From Thermoflexus sp. (GTDB lineage Bacteria > Chloroflexota > Anaerolineae > Thermoflexales > Thermoflexaceae), in assembly GCA_017743605.1 (NCBI GenBank), contig JAGHYO010000046.1, positions 1 through 13,092 on the forward strand: a stretch of DNA of 13,092 bases, read 5' to 3'. Below the pieces are notes generated by a model. That model searched no databases and was not told the DNA's origin. It saw only the letters and a program-made list of their open reading frames with translations. A program made the translations under genes and the position numbers. Positions 12,757 to 13,092 of this stretch are shown here, in pieces (position 1 is the stretch's first letter; every line of letters starts with the position of its first letter).

Positions 12757-13092
12757 TTGAGCGCCATCCTGCTGATCACCGGACGGCCCGGCGCGGGCAA
12801 GACCACCCTGATCCAGACCCTCGCCCGCGCCTTGCGGGAACAGGCCGGAGGGTTCTACACCGAGGAGATCCGCGGCCCTCAGGGCCGCCTCGGGTTCCGG
12901 CTGGTCACCCTCGACGGCCGCGCCGCCGTGTTCGCCCACGTGGACTGGGCAGGACGCGCCCCGCATCGGGTCGGGCGCTACGGAGTGGACCTGGAGGCCC
13001 TGGATCGCCTGGGGGTGCCGGCCCTGCGCGCCGCCGTGGCGGAGAAGGCGGTGGCCCTGGTGGATGAGATCGGGCAGATGGAGCTGCTCAGC
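12757..13092 (+). CDS. THEP1-type nucleoside-triphosphatase (N-terminal part, runs off the window)
   Basis: The first 112 residues of a P-loop NTPase of the THEP1 family (NTPase_1) are present, enzymes that hydrolyse ATP, GTP and other NTPs and are best known from thermophiles. The sequence begins SAILLITGRPGAGKTTLIQTLA (Walker A) and continues GGFYTEEIR, RLGFRLVTLDGR, HRVGRYGVDLEAL and ALVDEIGQMELLS (Walker B with the family's DEIGxMEL motif), all in the expected order and spacing. Family members are about 170-190 residues, so 60-80 residues lie beyond the edge. It starts at TTG 12757 behind a very strong ribosome binding site. It is intact as far as it can be read and follows the decayed oxidoreductase remnant. 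A role in the nucleoside operon is not indicated. Confidence 0.9.
   Translation, partial: MSAILLITGRPGAGKTTLIQTLARALREQAGGFYTEEIRGPQGRLGFRLVTLDGRAAVFAHVDWAGRAPHRVGRYGVDLEALDRLGVPALRAAVAEKAVALVDEIGQMELLS

Overview
The window is high-GC bacterial DNA carrying one long plus-strand operon for uptake and breakdown of nucleosides. GC content, codon use, REP-like hairpin repeats and a THEP1-type NTPase fit a thermophilic Chloroflexota-like bacterium. That placement is an inference from style and was not checked by any search.

Layout: (a) 1-65, the last 20 codons of an unidentified gene. (b) 66-670, a gene-free stretch with three clear REP-like hairpin units in alternating orientation; its right half is noticeably AT-richer. 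(c) 671-741, a good sigma-70-type promoter followed by a 22-bp dyad that looks like an operator. (d) 751-1392, a decayed GntR/UTRA regulator. (e) 1412-10377, eight intact, tightly packed or overlapping genes: nucleoside hydrolase 1, BMP-family lipoprotein, double ABC ATPase, two permeases, an ADP-ribosylglycohydrolase-family protein, an MtaD-like nucleoside deaminase and a PfkB-family kinase. (f) 10385-11132, a broken second nucleoside hydrolase. (g) 11309-12235, an intact third nucleoside hydrolase. (h) 12255-12587, the eroded front third of a luciferase-like flavin oxidoreductase. (i) 12757 to the edge, the start of a THEP1-type NTPase that begins with TTG.

How the genes fit together: the lipoprotein, ATPase and two permeases form a complete nucleoside importer of the BMP/NupNOPQ type. 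Inside the cell the deaminase would convert adenosine-type nucleosides to inosine-type ones. The nucleoside hydrolases, and possibly the ADP-ribosylglycohydrolase-like enzyme, would cleave the N-glycosidic bond. The PfkB kinase would phosphorylate the released ribose (or a nucleoside). The set transporter + ADP-ribosylglycohydrolase + PfkB kinase + GntR regulator has the same composition as the E. coli yegTUVW cluster, but with an ABC importer and added deaminase and hydrolase genes.

The most notable points are this ABC version of a poorly understood N-riboside module, the death of its local regulator while promoter and dyad look intact, loss of the canonical nucleoside hydrolase while two divergent ones survive, and a cluster of three pseudogenes around an intact operon.
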